Source: RGIG5681 sp034180345
Lineage (GTDB): Bacteria > Bacillota_I > Bacilli_A > Erysipelotrichales > Erysipelotrichaceae
Assembly (NCBI GenBank): GCA_034180345.1
Contig: JAXFOQ010000028.1
Location: forward strand, 1-31,541
Direction: 5' to 3'
Length of the DNA: 31,541 bases
Below are positions 1 to 5,481 of the stretch, piece after piece (position 1 is the stretch's first letter; each line of letters opens with the position of its first letter). Below the pieces are notes generated by a model. The model made no database searches, was not told where the DNA came from, and saw only the letters and a list, made by a program, of their open reading frames with translations. Made by a program: the position numbers and the translations under genes.

Positions 1-1
1 A

Positions 2-151
2 ATTAACTCATGTACCCTCAATCCAGCAAGACTATTAAAACTAGATCATCGCAAAGGACAGCTACAGGCAGGAATGGATGCCGATATTGTCATCTTAGAT
101 AATGACTACCAAGTAATCCAAACCTATGCCAGAGGAAGGGAATGTCTTTAG
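2..151 (+). CDS. C-terminal end of an amidohydrolase (isoaspartyl dipeptidase / NagA-like), partial
   Basis: The window opens inside a reading frame that stops with TAG at 149-151, leaving 49 codons. The visible peptide has the closing pattern of cyclic amidohydrolases: NPARLLKLDHRKGQL, then AGMDADIVILD, then an aromatic-Ala-Arg-Gly-Arg end. In this family the NPA motif and the G-x-DAD-hydrophobic stretch form the C-terminal beta-sandwich that returns to the TIM-barrel active-site domain. The metal ligands would lie upstream of the window. Beta-aspartyl-peptidase (IadA), N-acetylglucosamine-6-phosphate deacetylase and dihydroorotase-like enzymes share this tail, so the substrate cannot be fixed. 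The class is fairly sure; the exact enzyme is not. Confidence 0.6.
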   Translation: MNSCTLNPARLLKLDHRKGQLQAGMDADIVILDNDYQVIQTYARGRECL

Positions 152-165
152 CACTTAAATTTATT

Positions 166-194
166 TTGACAAATTAAAAATTTACTGCTAAAAT
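166..194 (+). promoter_or_regulatory. Sigma-A-type promoter upstream of the structured leader
   Basis: TTGACA at 166-171 and TAAAAT at 189-194 are separated by exactly 17 bp. The start site is predicted near 201. Transcription would run into the palindrome at 199-218 and the structured region at 228-399. Confidence 0.75.
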
Positions 195-198
195 AATT

Positions 199-218
199 TT
201 GTTAGAAATATCTAACAA
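199..218. promoter_or_regulatory. Operator-like palindrome at the predicted transcription start
   Basis: TTGTTAGA (199-206) and TCTAACAA (211-218) are perfect 8-bp inverted arms around AATA. The site covers the predicted +1 of the 166-194 promoter, a position suited to repression. The outer TTGTTA/TAACAA resembles half-sites of the redox repressor Rex, but the arms sit 2 bp further apart than in the usual 18-bp Rex box. The regulator is therefore unassigned. The same bases could also form a hairpin at the RNA 5' end. Confidence 0.5.
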
Positions 219-227
219 TAATAAAAA

Positions 228-399
228 GGAATTGATGAAGCATTAGCTTATCCTCAGAAGCTTACTATTTGAAAGGAATTGTTATTTTTGGCGAAATAAC
301 AATCTCATAGTTTTATCAAACTTAAACTTTCATATTATCCCTGCACAAAAAATATTATCAACCAATAAAATAGTAAAAAATGCTTCATCAAGATATTCC
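228..399 (+). ncRNA. Candidate structured RNA (leader or stand-alone) upstream of the flavodoxin gene
   Basis: A long-range helix closes the element. GGAA plus TTGATGAAGCATT (228-244) pairs with AATGCTTCATCAA and TTCC (379-399); the 13-bp core is perfect. Inside are a short hairpin, AGCTT 245-249 with AAGCT 258-262, and a strong one, ATTGTTATTT 278-287 with AAATAACAAT 294-303, extended by ACTAT 264-268 with ATAGT 307-311. TGAAAG (270-275), in the internal loop of the last hairpin, can pair with CTTTCA (327-332), giving a pseudoknot. A consensus promoter lies just upstream. I do not recognise a known riboswitch, 6S, SRP or tmRNA signature. A MITE-like element with 13-bp terminal repeats is the main alternative. 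Confidence 0.45.
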
Positions 400-410
400 G
401 ATTAAAAACA

Positions 411-419
411 TGTTAAAAT
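411..419 (+). promoter_or_regulatory. Possible extended -10 promoter for the flavodoxin gene
   Basis: TGTTAAAAT fits TGn-TAAAAT. The -35 is poor. The same nonamer precedes the gene at 966 and occurs on the minus strand before ydbC. If used, the flavodoxin mRNA would start near 426, independently of the structured RNA upstream. Confidence 0.35.
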
Positions 420-441
420 AAATGTGGCAAAAGCCACATTT
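420..441 (+). promoter_or_regulatory. Perfect 9-bp hairpin in the flavodoxin leader
   Basis: AAATGTGGC (420-428), loop AAAA, GCCACATTT (433-441). Only a short T-run follows, so it is a weak terminator at best. It ends 10 bases before the AGGAGG ribosome binding site (451-456). It could end the upstream RNA, act as an attenuator, or protect the mRNA 5' end. Confidence 0.5.
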
Positions 442-459
442 ACTAATTTAGGAGGAACT

Positions 460-882
460 ATGGAAAAAGTTTTAATTGCATATTGGTCAGGTACTGGAAA
501 CACTGAAGCAATGGCTCAAGCAATAGCCAACGGTATTAAAAATGCTGGGGCTGAATGTGATGTTGTTAATGTTTCAGAAAATCCTGATGTAACTAACTAT
601 GATAAGATTGCCTTTGGCTGTCCAGCGATGGGTGCTGAAAATCTTGAAGAAGGCGAATTTGAACCCTTCTTTGAAGATGCTGAAAGTAAGATCAGTGGTA
701 AAAAAGTTGCCCTATTCGGGTCTTATGGCTGGGGTGATGGTGAATGGATGCAAGAATGGGCAACTCGCACCACTAATGCTGGAGCTAATTTATTCGACAA
801 TAATTTAATCATCAATGAAACTCCAGATGATGAAGGCATCAGCAACTGTGAAGCCTTCGGAGAAACCTTCGCAAAATTCTAA
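460..882 (+). CDS. fld: Short-chain flavodoxin
   Basis: A 140-residue FMN electron carrier of the cytoplasm. The FMN phosphate-binding loop SGTGNT lies at residues 10-15, directly after the first beta strand. The second flavin loop is around GSYGWGDGEW (residues 87-96), with Trp91 placed to stack on the isoalloxazine as in clostridial flavodoxins. The length is normal for the short-chain class, and the protein is acidic. An in-frame GTG at 424 lies inside the leader hairpin; the ATG at 460 has AGGAGG four bases upstream and is the better start. A terminator follows directly, so the gene is probably monocistronic. The next gene is a thioredoxin-reductase-like flavoprotein, a plausible electron-transfer partner (inference). 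Confidence 0.93.
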   Translation: MEKVLIAYWSGTGNTEAMAQAIANGIKNAGAECDVVNVSENPDVTNYDKIAFGCPAMGAENLEEGEFEPFFEDAESKISGKKVALFGSYGWGDGEWMQEWATRTTNAGANLFDNNLIINETPDDEGISNCEAFGETFAKF

Positions 883-907
883 GATTGAGGAAGCTCAATC
901 TTTTTTT
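881..907 (+). terminator. Rho-independent terminator of the flavodoxin gene
   Basis: AAGATTGAG, loop GAAG, CTCAATC, then seven T's (901-907). It begins within the stop codon. Confidence 0.9.
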
Positions 908-938
908 AAGCACTTTAATAGTTATGGTCTAGCACAGG

Positions 939-947
939 TGTTAAAAT
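939..947 (+). promoter_or_regulatory. Extended -10 promoter of the thioredoxin-reductase-like gene
   Basis: TG-T-TAAAAT at 939-947 has no good -35, as is common for extended -10 promoters. It lies 18 bp before the ATG, with GAGGT (954-958) as ribosome binding site. Confidence 0.5.
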
Positions 948-965
948 ATCTATGAGGTATAAGAT

Positions 966-1820
966 ATGAAATTAATTATTATTGGAGCAGGGCCTGCTGG
1001 TATTAGTGCCAGCCTATACGCAAAACGTGGTAATATTGATACCACCATCATCCACCATCATAAAACAGGTATGGATAAGGCCCATTTAATAGACAATTAC
1101 TATGGTCTTCCTAATATCAGTGGTAAAAAACTTTATGAGATCGGTATTGCCCAAGCCCAAGAACTCGGAGTTAATGTTGTTGAGGATGAAATTATTGGCA
1201 TTGAATTTAACGATGGTTATCAACTAAGTGGTCAAAATGCTACCTATAATGCTGATGCTGTTATCATTGCCAGTGGTGCCTATCGCAATAGTCCCACAAT
1301 TAAAAGAATAAAGGATTTTGAAGGCAAGGGTGTATCATATTGTGCAACTTGTGATGGCTTTTTTTATCGTAATAAAAATATTGGAGTTATCGGCAATGGC
1401 GCCTACGCCTATCATGAAGCAAGTTATCTGAAAAATATCAGTCCTAATGTAAGTATCTTTTTAAATGGTAAGGAAATTGAAGATCAACGCTTAAAAGAAT
1501 TTACTATAATTCCTAATAAAATCAAGGAAATAGACGGTGATGAACACCTAAATAAACTTATCTTAGACAACGATGGCATTCATAACATCGATGGTTTATT
1601 TATCGCTTTAGGAAGTATCGGCAGTGTCGATATTGCAAAAAAATTAGGTATTGAAAGTGATAATAATCGTATCATTGTTGATGAAAATATGCGTACAAAC
1701 ATCCCAGGAATTTATGCCTGTGGTGATTGTACCAAAGGAATGCTTCAAATCAGCAAGGCCGTATATGAGGGTGCCTTAGCTGCAACCGATGCTATCAAAT
1801 ATTTAAAGAACAAAAAATAA
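966..1820 (+). CDS. Thioredoxin-reductase-like FAD flavoprotein lacking NADPH-binding motifs
   Basis: 284 residues, a little shorter than classical TrxB (about 310). The N-terminal FAD Rossmann motif is GAGPAG (residues 7-12). The redox-active CATC (Cys126, Cys129) is followed by DGFFY as in thioredoxin reductases. The C-terminal FAD site IYACGDC is at 249-255. In the inserted domain the usual GGGDSA is replaced by GNGAYA (143-148), and the HRRxxxR element that grips the NADPH 2'-phosphate is absent (FLNGKE at 165-170). Thioredoxin-reductase relatives that lost these motifs include the ferredoxin-dependent FFTR and the DTR-type enzymes of anaerobes and cyanobacteria. With a flavodoxin gene just upstream, a flavodoxin- or ferredoxin-driven disulfide reductase is a reasonable inference. 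A degenerate NADPH enzyme or another disulfide oxidoreductase is possible. Confidence 0.85.
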   Translation: MKLIIIGAGPAGISASLYAKRGNIDTTIIHHHKTGMDKAHLIDNYYGLPNISGKKLYEIGIAQAQELGVNVVEDEIIGIEFNDGYQLSGQNATYNADAVIIASGAYRNSPTIKRIKDFEGKGVSYCATCDGFFYRNKNIGVIGNGAYAYHEASYLKNISPNVSIFLNGKEIEDQRLKEFTIIPNKIKEIDGDEHLNKLILDNDGIHNIDGLFIALGSIGSVDIAKKLGIESDNNRIIVDENMRTNIPGIYACGDCTKGMLQISKAVYEGALAATDAIKYLKNKK

Positions 1821-1843
1821 ATAGGTAACCCTATTTATTTTTT
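1812..1843. terminator. Bidirectional terminator between the convergent flavoprotein and feo genes
   Basis: AAAAAATAAATAGG (1812-1825), loop TAAC, CCTATTTATTTTTT (1830-1843). It is a perfect 14-bp arm flanked by A's on one side and T's on the other. It overlaps the 3' ends of both convergent genes. Confidence 0.85.
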
Positions 1844-2007
1844 AATTTATGAATATTTTTAACTATTTTTTTCGTTGGACAATTCGTTTTACCACAGTTA
1901 CAAAACCCACGATTACCAACAATATATCTAATAATCATTACCACAATCACCACCAATAATAAACTGATGATTACTGTCGAAGTATTATTTAAGAGATAAT
2001 TAAGCAT
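1831..2007 (-). CDS. FeoB-associated Cys-rich small membrane protein
   Basis: A 58-residue gene. The N-terminal half is a single hydrophobic helix (residues 12-30, TVIISLLLVVIVVMIIRYI). It is followed by a short Cys cluster, GFCNCGKTNCP (34-44, Cys36, Cys38, Cys43), and a Lys-rich tail. This matches the small Cys-rich proteins encoded behind feoB in many Firmicutes and proposed to help FeoB, perhaps as an iron-sensing or iron-binding partner. The ATG (2005-2007) lies within the last codons of feoB (ATGCTTAA), so translation is coupled. The last codons form part of the bidirectional terminator. The family assignment rests on position, size, helix and Cys pattern. Confidence 0.85.
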   Translation of the reverse strand: MLNYLLNNTSTVIISLLLVVIVVMIIRYIVGNRGFCNCGKTNCPTKKIVKNIHKLKNK

Positions 2008-4129
2008 TTATTTGTGCTTTCTTTGTTAAAGTGTTCTTTCTAAGCATTAAATAAATCATAGCTAATAACATTACCAAGGCTAAAATAAAGCCAAGACCAA
2101 TATGTCCAGTCGCTAAGAAACGACCAAATTGAAAGATAATCAAAGCGAAAACATAGGCTAAAACACATTGATAAACAATAGCGAATACTGTCCATTTAAA
2201 ATTATTCATTTCACGCTTGATTGCTCCCATTGCTGCAAAACATGGCGCACATATCAAATTGAAAGCAAGATATGCATAGGCCGCATAAACAGTATAGTTG
2301 GCAGCTATAGTTGTATATAATTCTTCACCATTTTCAGATACTTCAGCATAACCATAAATAATTCCTAAGGTTGTGATTAAATTCTCTTTTGCGACCAATC
2401 CTGCCACCACGCCAATTGATGACTTCCAATCACCAAAGCCCAAGGGTTTAAAAATCGGTGCAACCGCATTACCCATGACTGCCATAAACGATTTATCAAT
2501 ATCCATTTGTTCTAACATTGTTATACTACCCTCAACAATGCCAAATGATGTTCCAAACCAAATGACAATACTCGAAAGCAAGATAACAGTACCAGCCTTA
2601 GTAATAAATGAGGCAGCACGCTCCCAAACAACACGGACAACACTACCAAAACTAGGCATATAGTACGGTGGAAGTTCCATCACAAAGGGACTTAAATCCC
2701 CTTCAAACATTTTGGTTTTTTTAAGCATCAAGCCACTAATAACGATAGCTAAAATTCCTAAAAAATAGGCACTTGGAGCAACCCACCAAGCATCATTAAA
2801 CAAGGCTCCGCTAATCATTGCGATAATCGGCAACTTCGCTGAACATGGCATAAATGAAGTTGTAATAATCGTCATACGGCGATCATTTTCTTTATCTATT
2901 GTCCGACTAGCCATAATACCTGGAACCGAACAACCAGTACCGATTAACATCGGAATAAATGATTTGCCCGATAGCCCTAATTTTCTAAAAATACGGTCCA
3001 TAATAAAGGCAATTCTAGCCATATATCCACAGCCTTCAAGTAAGGCTAAGAAGATAAATAATACGATCATCTGTGGCACAAAGCCCAGTACTGCACCAAC
3101 GCCATTCACAATACCATCAAGAATTAAACTGCTTAACCATGGAGCGACCTTAATAGATACCAAAAAGCCTTCAATGGCAGGTGGAATAATTTCTTTAAAC
3201 AACACTTCATTAGTCCACTCGGTAGCCTGACCACCTAAACCTTTAATACTGATGTAATATACCAAAGTCATAATAATCGCAAATAACGGTAAGGCTAAAT
3301 AACGATTAGTAACAATCTTATCAATTTTTTCAGTCAATGATATATTTTTATTTTTATTCTTGATATAAATTTCAGCGATATGTTCATCAATATAATTCCA
3401 ACGACCTTGAGCAATCAAAGCTTCAGCATTATCATCAAGCTTATTAATAATACTATCAAGTACTCCAAGTTGCACTGAAGATAGTTCTAAATTTTTTAGG
3501 GTATCAGCATCCTTCTCAAATAATTTAATTGTATTAAATCTTTTTAAGTTATTATCTTCAATGACAATCTTAGTATTAATTTCATTCAAAAGTGCTTCCA
3601 CTTTATCTTCATACTTTACATAATTATTAGCTACCTTCTTATGCTTAATATTTTCAAGCAATAAATTAATAGCTTGATCAGTATTTTCTTTATTGATAGC
3701 CGATACATACAAGGCATCACAATCAAATAGGGCTTTAATTTTTTCCAGTTCAATATGATCGCCTTTTTTAGTGATAATATCATGCATATTCACAACAATA
3801 ACCATCGGAATATTCAATTCCAATAATTGTGTTGTTAAATACAGATTGCGTTCCAAATTTGGACCATCAATAATATTTAAGATACCATCAGGTTTCTCGT
3901 TAATAATATAATTTCTGGCAATAACTTCTTCTAAAGTATAGGGACTCAAACTATAAATACCAGGTAGATCGGTAATGATGACATTACGATCTTTGCGATA
4001 CTTACCACTTTTCTTTTCAATGGTAACTCCAGGCCAATTCCCTACATATTGATTTAACCCTGTTAAGGCATTAAATAGAGTAGTTTTTCCAGTATTGGGA
4101 TTACCTGCCAATGCAATTTTAAAACCCAT
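2000..4129 (-). CDS. feoB: Ferrous iron transport protein B
   Basis: 709 residues; the main Fe(II) importer of the cytoplasmic membrane. The N-terminal G domain shows G1 GNPNTGKTT (9-17), G2 GVT (34-36), G3 DLPG (54-57) and G4 NMHD (114-117). A helical regulatory region follows, then from about residue 280 a polytopic membrane part with two gate-type repeats: one contains GTGCSVPGIMASR with the conserved pore-region Cys, the other the GLVAKE stretch. The frame is open further upstream into feoA, but the ATG at 4127-4129 is immediately before the G1 strand and has GAGGT upstream, inside the feoA end. One base separates it from the feoA stop. The three genes feoA, feoB and the small Cys-rich gene form one coupled operon, probably under the divergent DtxR-type repressor. 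Confidence 0.97.
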   Translation of the reverse strand: MGFKIALAGNPNTGKTTLFNALTGLNQYVGNWPGVTIEKKSGKYRKDRNVIITDLPGIYSLSPYTLEEVIARNYIINEKPDGILNIIDGPNLERNLYLTTQLLELNIPMVIVVNMHDIITKKGDHIELEKIKALFDCDALYVSAINKENTDQAINLLLENIKHKKVANNYVKYEDKVEALLNEINTKIVIEDNNLKRFNTIKLFEKDADTLKNLELSSVQLGVLDSIINKLDDNAEALIAQGRWNYIDEHIAEIYIKNKNKNISLTEKIDKIVTNRYLALPLFAIIMTLVYYISIKGLGGQATEWTNEVLFKEIIPPAIEGFLVSIKVAPWLSSLILDGIVNGVGAVLGFVPQMIVLFIFLALLEGCGYMARIAFIMDRIFRKLGLSGKSFIPMLIGTGCSVPGIMASRTIDKENDRRMTIITTSFMPCSAKLPIIAMISGALFNDAWWVAPSAYFLGILAIVISGLMLKKTKMFEGDLSPFVMELPPYYMPSFGSVVRVVWERAASFITKAGTVILLSSIVIWFGTSFGIVEGSITMLEQMDIDKSFMAVMGNAVAPIFKPLGFGDWKSSIGVVAGLVAKENLITTLGIIYGYAEVSENGEELYTTIAANYTVYAAYAYLAFNLICAPCFAAMGAIKREMNNFKWTVFAIVYQCVLAYVFALIIFQFGRFLATGHIGLGFILALVMLLAMIYLMLRKNTLTKKAQINA

Positions 4130-4130
4130 A

Positions 4131-4352
4131 CTATTCAACCTCGATGATGCTGGCATCATCTTTTCTGATTGTAAGTTCATATCCTCGAACACTCAATTCC
4201 ATCGGATCGCCAAGTGGCGCAACCTTGCGAATATAAACCTTAGTTCCTTTGGTTAAACCCATATCTAAAACTCGTCTTGCGATAGCTCCTGTTGCTGTAA
4301 CACTTTTGACGATAAGCGTTTCACCAACTTTGCCTTCTTTTAATGTTTTCAT
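4131..4352 (-). CDS. feoA: Ferrous iron transport protein A
   Basis: 73 residues, an SH3-like cytoplasmic protein needed for FeoB activity. The typical FeoA features are visible: RRVLDMGL followed by KGTKVYIRKVAPLGDP and a VRGYELTIRK strand near the C-terminus. It is the first gene of the feo operon. GGAAGGGA precedes the ATG (4350-4352), and a TATAAT -10 lies at 4377-4382 on the minus strand. A palindrome overlapping the promoter is a likely metal-repressor site. Confidence 0.96.
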   Translation of the reverse strand: MKTLKEGKVGETLIVKSVTATGAIARRVLDMGLTKGTKVYIRKVAPLGDPMELSVRGYELTIRKDDASIIEVE

Positions 4353-4376
4353 AATATCCCTTCCTGCTTTTTATAG

Positions 4377-4382
4377 ATTATA
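4377..4382 (-). promoter_or_regulatory. -10 element of the feoAB promoter
   Basis: TATAAT on the minus strand, 24 bp before the feoA ATG. The -35 is poor (TTATAT at 17 bp). The region between -35 and -10 is occupied by the 4381-4402 palindrome. Confidence 0.6.
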
Positions 4383-4402
4383 TGTTATCACAACATAACA
4401 TA
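4381..4402. promoter_or_regulatory. Candidate metal-repressor operator between feoA and the DtxR-type gene
   Basis: TATGTTA (4381-4387) and TAACATA (4396-4402) are perfect inverted arms with an 8-bp spacer. The site overlaps the feoA -10 and lies just upstream of the repressor gene promoter. A DtxR/MntR-family dimer bound here would block feoA and could autoregulate. Position and symmetry are seen; the binding protein is inferred. Confidence 0.6.
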
Positions 4403-4436
4403 TAAGTTAATACTAGAAATTAAAATGTTTTTATCT

Positions 4437-4442
4437 TATAAT
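4437..4442 (+). promoter_or_regulatory. -10 element of the DtxR-type repressor gene (possible leaderless transcript)
   Basis: TATAAT ends 6 bp before the ATG at 4449, so the expected start site is at or next to the A of that ATG. I see no ribosome binding site and no good -35. Confidence 0.5.
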
Positions 4443-4448
4443 AAGCAT

Positions 4449-4820
4449 ATGAGTACATCTGAAACAATTGAAAACTACCTTGAGAGTATCCATATCCTCT
4501 CTTTAAGAAAAGGTGAAGTTAGAGCGATTGATATTTGTCGTTATTTAGAATTTTCTCGACCAACGGTATCAATTACTCTTAAAAAATTAGAAAAAGAAAA
4601 TTATGTAACAGTTGAAAAAAACAAGATTAAGCTAACAGAAGAAGGACTTAAAATAGCTACCAAAATGTATGAACGCCATGAAACAGTGGCTAAGTTATTG
4701 ATTTCTTTAGGTGTCAGCGAAAAACAAGCGTATATTGATTCTTGTTTAATCGAACATGATCTATCGACAGAATCATTTACTGCACTAAAAAAGATATACA
4801 AAAAAATTGTTAAAAAATAG
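4449..4820 (+). CDS. DtxR/MntR-family metal-dependent transcriptional repressor
   Basis: 123 residues. An N-terminal winged helix-turn-helix (about residues 5-62) begins with ENYLESIH, the family's first metal-site helix. It contains the recognition region FSRPTVSITLKKLEKENY. The dimerisation part has the conserved YERHE and the CLIEHDLS motif, whose Glu and His are metal ligands in DtxR and MntR. There is no C-terminal SH3-like domain, so the layout is MntR-like rather than full DtxR. An in-frame ATG at 4425 precedes the best -10 (4437-4442) and would not be transcribed from it, so 4449 is preferred. Divergent placement beside feoAB points to iron as the likely signal; manganese cannot be excluded. 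Confidence 0.9.
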   Translation: MSTSETIENYLESIHILSLRKGEVRAIDICRYLEFSRPTVSITLKKLEKENYVTVEKNKIKLTEEGLKIATKMYERHETVAKLLISLGVSEKQAYIDSCLIEHDLSTESFTALKKIYKKIVKK

Positions 4821-4843
4821 CAGGGATATTACCATGCTATTTT
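4814..4843. terminator. Bidirectional terminator between the repressor gene and ydbC
   Basis: AAAATAGCA (4814-4822) and TGCTATTTT (4835-4843) flank a 12-nt loop. It serves two convergent genes whose stop codons lie within or next to it. Confidence 0.75.
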
Positions 4844-5063
4844 AATCTAATTCAAGTTTATTTAAGATGGCTTTTAATTCTTTCATTTCTTCAATTGATA
4901 ATGTTAAACCCTTGCCCATTTTTTCATGTTCGGGCGACCAATCGCGAATATCATACTTAGGTTCACGATCATTCCAACTAATAAGATTAACCTCCTTAGT
5001 CCAACCCTTACTAGTTTCAGAAAGAACACCAATCTCTTTTTTTATTTCGTATTTAAATTCCAT
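4842..5063 (-). CDS. ydbC: YdbC-family PC4-like single-stranded nucleic-acid-binding protein
   Basis: 73 residues, with the compact beta-sheet plus C-terminal helix layout of the bacterial YdbC/PC4 family. Recognisable stretches are FKYEIKKEIGVLSE, GWTKEVNLISWN, PKYDIRDW, PEHEKMGKG and a closing helix with EEMKELKAIL. PC4-like proteins bind single-stranded DNA or RNA as dimers; the cellular role of the bacterial branch is not settled. The ribosome binding site AGGAG stands well before the ATG. It is monocistronic, convergent with the repressor gene, and ends in the shared terminator. Confidence 0.9.
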   Translation of the reverse strand: MEFKYEIKKEIGVLSETSKGWTKEVNLISWNDREPKYDIRDWSPEHEKMGKGLTLSIEEMKELKAILNKLELD

Positions 5064-5100
5064 TTTAACTCCTATCTTATTATTTACTTATCCTATATAA

Positions 5101-5109
5101 ATTTTAACA
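5101..5109 (-). promoter_or_regulatory. Possible extended -10 promoter of ydbC
   Basis: On the minus strand TGTTAAAAT (TG-n-TAAAAT) lies about 38 bp before the ydbC ATG. There is no convincing -35. The motif is identical to those before the flavodoxin and thioredoxin-reductase-like genes. Confidence 0.4.
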
Positions 5110-5160
5110 CAACATAATTAAAAAAATTATGCAAAAATACCAAAAAGATAAAATATTATA

Positions 5161-5189
5161 TTGACTACATCATTTAAAATTGATAATAT
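5161..5189 (+). promoter_or_regulatory. Promoter of the tRNA-Ile/tRNA-Ala operon
   Basis: TTGACT (5161-5166), 17-bp spacer, TAATAT (5184-5189). It is 22 bp before the first tRNA. Confidence 0.8.
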
Positions 5190-5210
5190 ATATAAGCAGT
5201 CGATGTATAC

Positions 5211-5287
<77 letters not shown>

Positions 5288-5301
5288 TTGATTGTTTTAA
5301 T

Positions 5302-5377
5302 GGGGCATTAGCTCAGCTGGGAGAGCGCCTGCTTTGCACGCAGGAGGTCAGCGGTTCGATCCCGCTATGCTCCACCA
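5302..5377 (+). tRNA. tRNA-Ala (anticodon TGC)
   Basis: 76 nt with encoded CCA. The acceptor GGGGCAT/ATGCTCC includes the G3-U70 pair that identifies tRNA-Ala. The anticodon loop is TTTGCAC with anticodon TGC, and the T arm is GCGGTTCGATCCCGC. It lies 14 bp behind tRNA-Ile. This Ile-Ala pair is often found in rRNA spacers, but no rRNA is present here. Confidence 0.98.
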
Positions 5378-5388
5378 TTAGTAAATTC

Positions 5389-5415
5389 AAAACTATGCAA
5401 ATGCATAGTTTTTTT
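5389..5415 (+). terminator. Rho-independent terminator of the tRNA operon
   Basis: AAAACTATGC (5389-5398), loop AAAT, GCATAGTTTT, with the T-run continuing to 5415. Confidence 0.92.
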
Positions 5416-5423
5416 ATTTTATA

Positions 5424-5452
5424 TTGACAATAAAACGATTATGTACTATTGT
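5424..5452 (+). promoter_or_regulatory. Promoter of the GntR-ABC transporter operon
   Basis: TTGACA (5424-5429), 17-bp spacer, TATTGT (5447-5452). A palindrome directly follows and overlaps the predicted start site. Confidence 0.7.
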
Positions 5453-5469
5453 ATTAGTATAATAATACA
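5450..5469. promoter_or_regulatory. Candidate autoregulatory operator of the GntR regulator
   Basis: TGTATTA (5450-5456) and TAATACA (5463-5469) are perfect arms separated by GTATAA. They overlap the -10 end and the +1 region just before the gntR ribosome binding site. YtrA-type GntR repressors commonly bind such sites before their own operons. Confidence 0.55.
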
Positions 5470-5481
5470 GAAAGGAAGAAT

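Noticed and set aside
228..399. MITE with 13-bp terminal inverted repeats
   Set aside because: No flanking target duplication is visible, and the pairing extends beyond the repeats (GGAA/TTCC) with nested hairpins and a promoter. That fits an RNA better. It is not excluded without a genome-wide repeat search.
228..459. Known riboswitch or housekeeping RNA (FMN, cobalamin, T-box, 6S, SRP, tmRNA)
   Set aside because: I could not find the conserved core bases of these classes, such as the T-box GGTGG or the SRP GGAAG tetraloop region.
424..459. GTG start giving a flavodoxin 12 residues longer
   Set aside because: It lies within a perfect hairpin, has no ribosome binding site, and would add a non-homologous extension before the conserved first beta strand.
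4130..4192. Longer FeoB N-terminus overlapping feoA by 62 bp
   Set aside because: The extra residues are the out-of-frame feoA end. ATG 4127-4129 has a ribosome binding site and directly precedes the conserved G1 strand.
4926..5117. Plus-strand open frames opposite ydbC
   Set aside because: The conserved YdbC protein is on minus with a good ribosome binding site; the plus frames have no recognisable protein features.
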